Assembly (NCBI GenBank): GCA_017481065.1
Contig: JAFUPT010000044.1
Location: 1 to 6,553, forward strand
Origin: Clostridia bacterium
Lineage (GTDB): Bacteria > Bacillota_A > Clostridia > Christensenellales > Aristaeellaceae
Reading direction: 5' to 3'
Length of the DNA stretch: 6,553 nt
Shown: positions 5,154 through 6,553 of the stretch, one piece after another
Numbering within the stretch: position 1 is the first letter of the stretch
Layout: each line of letters starts with the position of its first letter
Translations under genes and position numbers: made by a program
Notes under the pieces: model-generated
Databases searched by the model: none
Seen by the model: only the letters and a program-made list of their open reading frames with translations
Told to the model about the DNA's origin: nothing

Positions 5154-5870
5154 ATGGCCGAAAGCGTCCGCGCGGGAGCGTATGAAATCCCCGTAATTTA
5201 TGAGGATAACCATCTGCTGGTGGTGGTGAAGCCGGCGAACCTGCCCACCCAGGCGGATAGCTCCGGCGATGACGACCTGCTCAGCATCCTCAAGCGCTAT
5301 ATCGGGGAAAAGTATAATAAGCCCGGCGCGGTGTATCTCGGCCTTGTGCACAGGCTGGATAGGCCGGTCGGCGGGGTCATGGTGTTCGCGCGCACCAGCA
5401 AGGCCGCGTCCCGGCTCTCCGAGGCCTTCCGCACCCATGAGCAGGACAGGCGCTACCTCGCGGTGATCGAAGGCGAAGTGCGCGAAAATATGGAACTTAC
5501 GGATTATCTCCTCAAGGACGGCAAAACCGGCATGGTCCGTGTGGTGAAAAAGGATGCGCCCGGAGCCAAGCAGGCCCGGCTTATTTCCCGGCCCATCGCG
5601 GCAAGGAATGGCCTCACCCTCAGCCATGTGCAGCTCTTTACCGGCCGCGCCCACCAGATCCGGGTGCAGCATGCCCATGCGGGGCATCCGCTCTGGGGCG
5701 ATATGCGCTATGGTCATGGCATGCCCGGCAGGCAGATCGCCCTCTGGGCCTGCGAGCTCACCCTCGATCATCCCACGAAGCACGAATCCCTCCGTTTCAC
5801 CTCCGCGCCGTCCATGAAGGGCGCGTGGAAAGATTTCGAAGGGGAAATCAAAACCCTCTTGGAGCTATAA
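5154..5870 (+). CDS. RluA-family pseudouridine synthase (no S4 domain)
   Basis: This 238-residue enzyme isomerises specific uridines in rRNA or tRNA to pseudouridine. The opening YEDNHLLVVVKPANLPTQ (16-33) and the catalytic motif HRLDR (66-70, Asp69 the nucleophile) followed by PVGGVMVFARTSKAA (71-85) are diagnostic of the RluA group. RRYLAVIEGEV (99-109) and TGRAHQIRVQHAHAGHPLWGD (163-183) complete the fold. There is no N-terminal S4 RNA-binding domain, as in the short RluA-like members of Firmicutes. The usual HRLDRxTSG reads HRLDRPVGG, a tolerated variation. It has its own promoter at 5098-5126 and is followed after two bases by a membrane-protein gene. The target site cannot be named from the sequence. 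Confidence 0.93.
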   Translation: MAESVRAGAYEIPVIYEDNHLLVVVKPANLPTQADSSGDDDLLSILKRYIGEKYNKPGAVYLGLVHRLDRPVGGVMVFARTSKAASRLSEAFRTHEQDRRYLAVIEGEVRENMELTDYLLKDGKTGMVRVVKKDAPGAKQARLISRPIAARNGLTLSHVQLFTGRAHQIRVQHAHAGHPLWGDMRYGHGMPGRQIALWACELTLDHPTKHESLRFTSAPSMKGAWKDFEGEIKTLLEL

Positions 5871-5872
5871 TT

Positions 5873-6226
5873 ATGCGAAGAAAACGCGGCGGCGCATTCA
5901 TCACGCTGCTTATATGCATACTTTCAGTGCCGACAGTCGCGGTGCTGATGGGCGAACTCCCGAAGGCGCAGAGCTGGGAAAGCTACCTGCCGCACCTGGT
6001 CACCGGCGCGGTGCTGGGTCTGGCGCACATCATCCTTCGCCCCATCCTGCGGCTCATCACCCTGCCGCTGGGCTGCCTCACCCTCGGCCTCTCCGGCACC
6101 ATCATCGATATCGCCCTGATTTACCTGAGCGCCGGCTTTGTGCAGGGCTTCGCCGTGCCCAGCTTCCTCTATGCCCTGCTCACCGCCGCGGTGGTAAACG
6201 TGGTCTGCGGGGTTGTGGGGAGGTAG
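5873..6226 (+). CDS. Small four-helix membrane protein, YvlD / phage-holin-4 superfamily
   Basis: This 117-residue protein has a short basic start (MRRKRGG) and hydrophobic segments at about 8-28, 41-59, 61-88 and 94-115. The stretch LGLAHIILRPILRLITLPL (48-66) followed by CLTLGLSGTIIDIALIYL (68-85) matches the conserved core of the family named for a mycobacteriophage-type holin (PF04020), which includes Bacillus YvlD. Chromosomal members are widespread and their role is mostly unknown. The name does not imply a prophage, and I see no other phage gene here. The ATG is two bases after the synthase stop, and its GGAG site (5861-5864) lies inside the synthase coding end, so the two are translationally coupled in one operon. 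The operon ends at the terminator at 6298-6334. Confidence 0.82.
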   Translation: MRRKRGGAFITLLICILSVPTVAVLMGELPKAQSWESYLPHLVTGAVLGLAHIILRPILRLITLPLGCLTLGLSGTIIDIALIYLSAGFVQGFAVPSFLYALLTAAVVNVVCGVVGR

Positions 6227-6261
6227 GTGCTGGGGAAGGTGACTCTGTTGCCACCCCCCTG

Positions 6262-6285
6262 CCAAGGGGGGGTGATTCCCCTTGG
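6262..6285. repeat. Family A repeat hairpin (CCAAGGGG / CCCCTTGG)
   Basis: An 8-bp inverted repeat (6262-6269 with 6278-6285), extendable by a G-T pair. It is followed by GGAACCCTCAGTA and then a terminator hairpin, as at 5-71. It lies 35 bases past the membrane-protein stop. Confidence 0.65.
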
Positions 6286-6297
6286 AACCCTCAGTAT

Positions 6298-6334
6298 AAA
6301 CAATGACTCCAGAGCGGAGTCATTGTTTTATTTT
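6298..6334 (+). terminator. Rho-independent terminator of the synthase/membrane-protein operon
   Basis: A perfect 13-bp stem, AAACAATGACTCC (6298-6310) with GGAGTCATTGTTT (6316-6328), with a 5-base loop, followed by TTATTTT. It lies 71 bases after the stop of the membrane-protein gene and is the best terminator in the window. Confidence 0.88.
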
Positions 6335-6346
6335 GGGAGAAATACA

Positions 6347-6402
6347 AAGCCTCCCCTGGGTAAGGGGAGGCGTCATCCGAAGGATGACGGAGGGGTTGTT
6401 AT
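6347..6402. repeat. Half copy of the foldback element
   Basis: This resembles one arm of the element at 3485-3584: AAGCCTCCCC, loop, GGGGAGGC (8-bp stem 6349-6356 with 6364-6371), a second hairpin CGTCATCC-gaa-GGATGACG (6371-6378 with 6382-6389), then GGAGGGGTTGTTAT. The end GAGGGGTTGT is identical to that of the left arm at 3521-3530. The matching second arm is absent, and different DNA follows from about 6403. The 66-codon open frame on the minus strand across it only translates repeat DNA. Confidence 0.65.
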
Positions 6403-6416
6403 ACTGCATATTAAAA

Positions 6417-6553
6417 ATATCCCCGGCTGGCGCAGTCGAAAGCAAATCCCCAACCCATTCTTGCCGGGTTGGGGATTTGTATATGCCAGTCGGCGCTGCC
6501 GAAAATACCCCCTGGCCCATTCTTGCCGGGTTGGGGATTTGTATATGCCAGTC
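6417..6553. repeat. ~62-base tandem repeat running off the right edge
   Basis: The 38 bases at 6454-6491 are repeated exactly at 6516-6553, a period of 62. The similarity extends leftward in weaker form: ATATCCCCGGCTGGCGC at 6417 corresponds to ATATGCCAGTCGGCGC at 6481, and a third ATATGCCAGTC begins at 6543. This gives two units and the start of a third. The first unit holds a perfect 14-bp stem, CAAATCCCCAACCC (6443-6456) with GGGTTGGGGATTTG (6466-6479), around a 9-base loop. In the second unit the left arm has diverged. No coding frame is convincing. The true array length is unknown because the window ends. Confidence 0.8.

Noticed and set aside
5873..6226. The holin-family protein as evidence of a prophage
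   Set aside because: The family is mostly chromosomal in Firmicutes. No endolysin, structural or integrase gene is nearby, and it is operonic with a housekeeping RNA-modification gene.
6320..6520. A 66-codon minus-strand open frame
   Set aside because: It runs through a terminator, the half foldback element and the tandem repeat, and its product is simply translated repeat DNA. There is no convincing start signal.
6417..6553. The edge repeat as a CRISPR array
   Set aside because: The unit is about 62 bases with a 38-base constant part, only two full units are visible, the variable stretches are still recognisably related to each other, and no cas gene is in view. It is kept as a tandem repeat of unknown nature.

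Overview
The window looks like chromosomal DNA from a GC-rich member of the Clostridia, probably an uncultured gut lineage. The reasons are strong GGAGG-type ribosome binding sites, sigma-A promoters of TTGACA/TATAAT type, a sigma-B/F/G-family factor next to an RsbW/SpoIIAB-like protein, and intergenic spaces filled with GC-rich hairpin repeats of a kind I associate with gut Firmicutes. The taxonomic call is inference; no rRNA or other lineage marker is present.

Left half, minus strand: a THUMP-domain rRNA-type methyltransferase (start 3357) is followed after 40 bases by a large glycoside-hydrolase-127-like (DUF1680) protein (start 2111, stop 165). They probably share a transcript, which runs into a hairpin terminator at 41-71 and repeat hairpins. 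Centre, minus strand: an RsbW/SpoIIAB-like HATPase protein (start 4887) and a SigB/SigF/SigG-family sigma factor (start 4481) form a tight two-gene operon. It is driven by a near-consensus sigma-A promoter at 4969-4997 and ends in hairpins at 3602-3716. Right, plus strand: a divergent TTGACA/CATAAT promoter at 5098-5126 reads into a RluA-type pseudouridine synthase and, two bases later, a small four-helix membrane protein of the YvlD/phage-holin-4 type. A strong terminator follows at 6298-6334.

The non-coding spaces (1-164, 3358-3728, 4888-5153 and 6227-6553) hold most of the unexplained structure. There are modular hairpin repeats whose stems covary between copies, a ~100-base foldback element at 3485-3584 with a half copy at 6347-6402, and a ~62-base tandem repeat that begins near 6417 and runs off the right edge.

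The most notable protein-level signals are two apparent active-site losses. The GH127-like protein has Ser-Leu-Gln where its family has Glu-x-Cys, and a rearranged Cys-Cys motif. The RsbW-like protein lacks the N-box asparagine, is rich in cysteine, and has no anti-anti-sigma gene beside it. I see no defence system, CRISPR array, integrase, transposase gene, tRNA or rRNA. No complete new system is evident; the anti-sigma/sigma pair and the repeats are the best leads.
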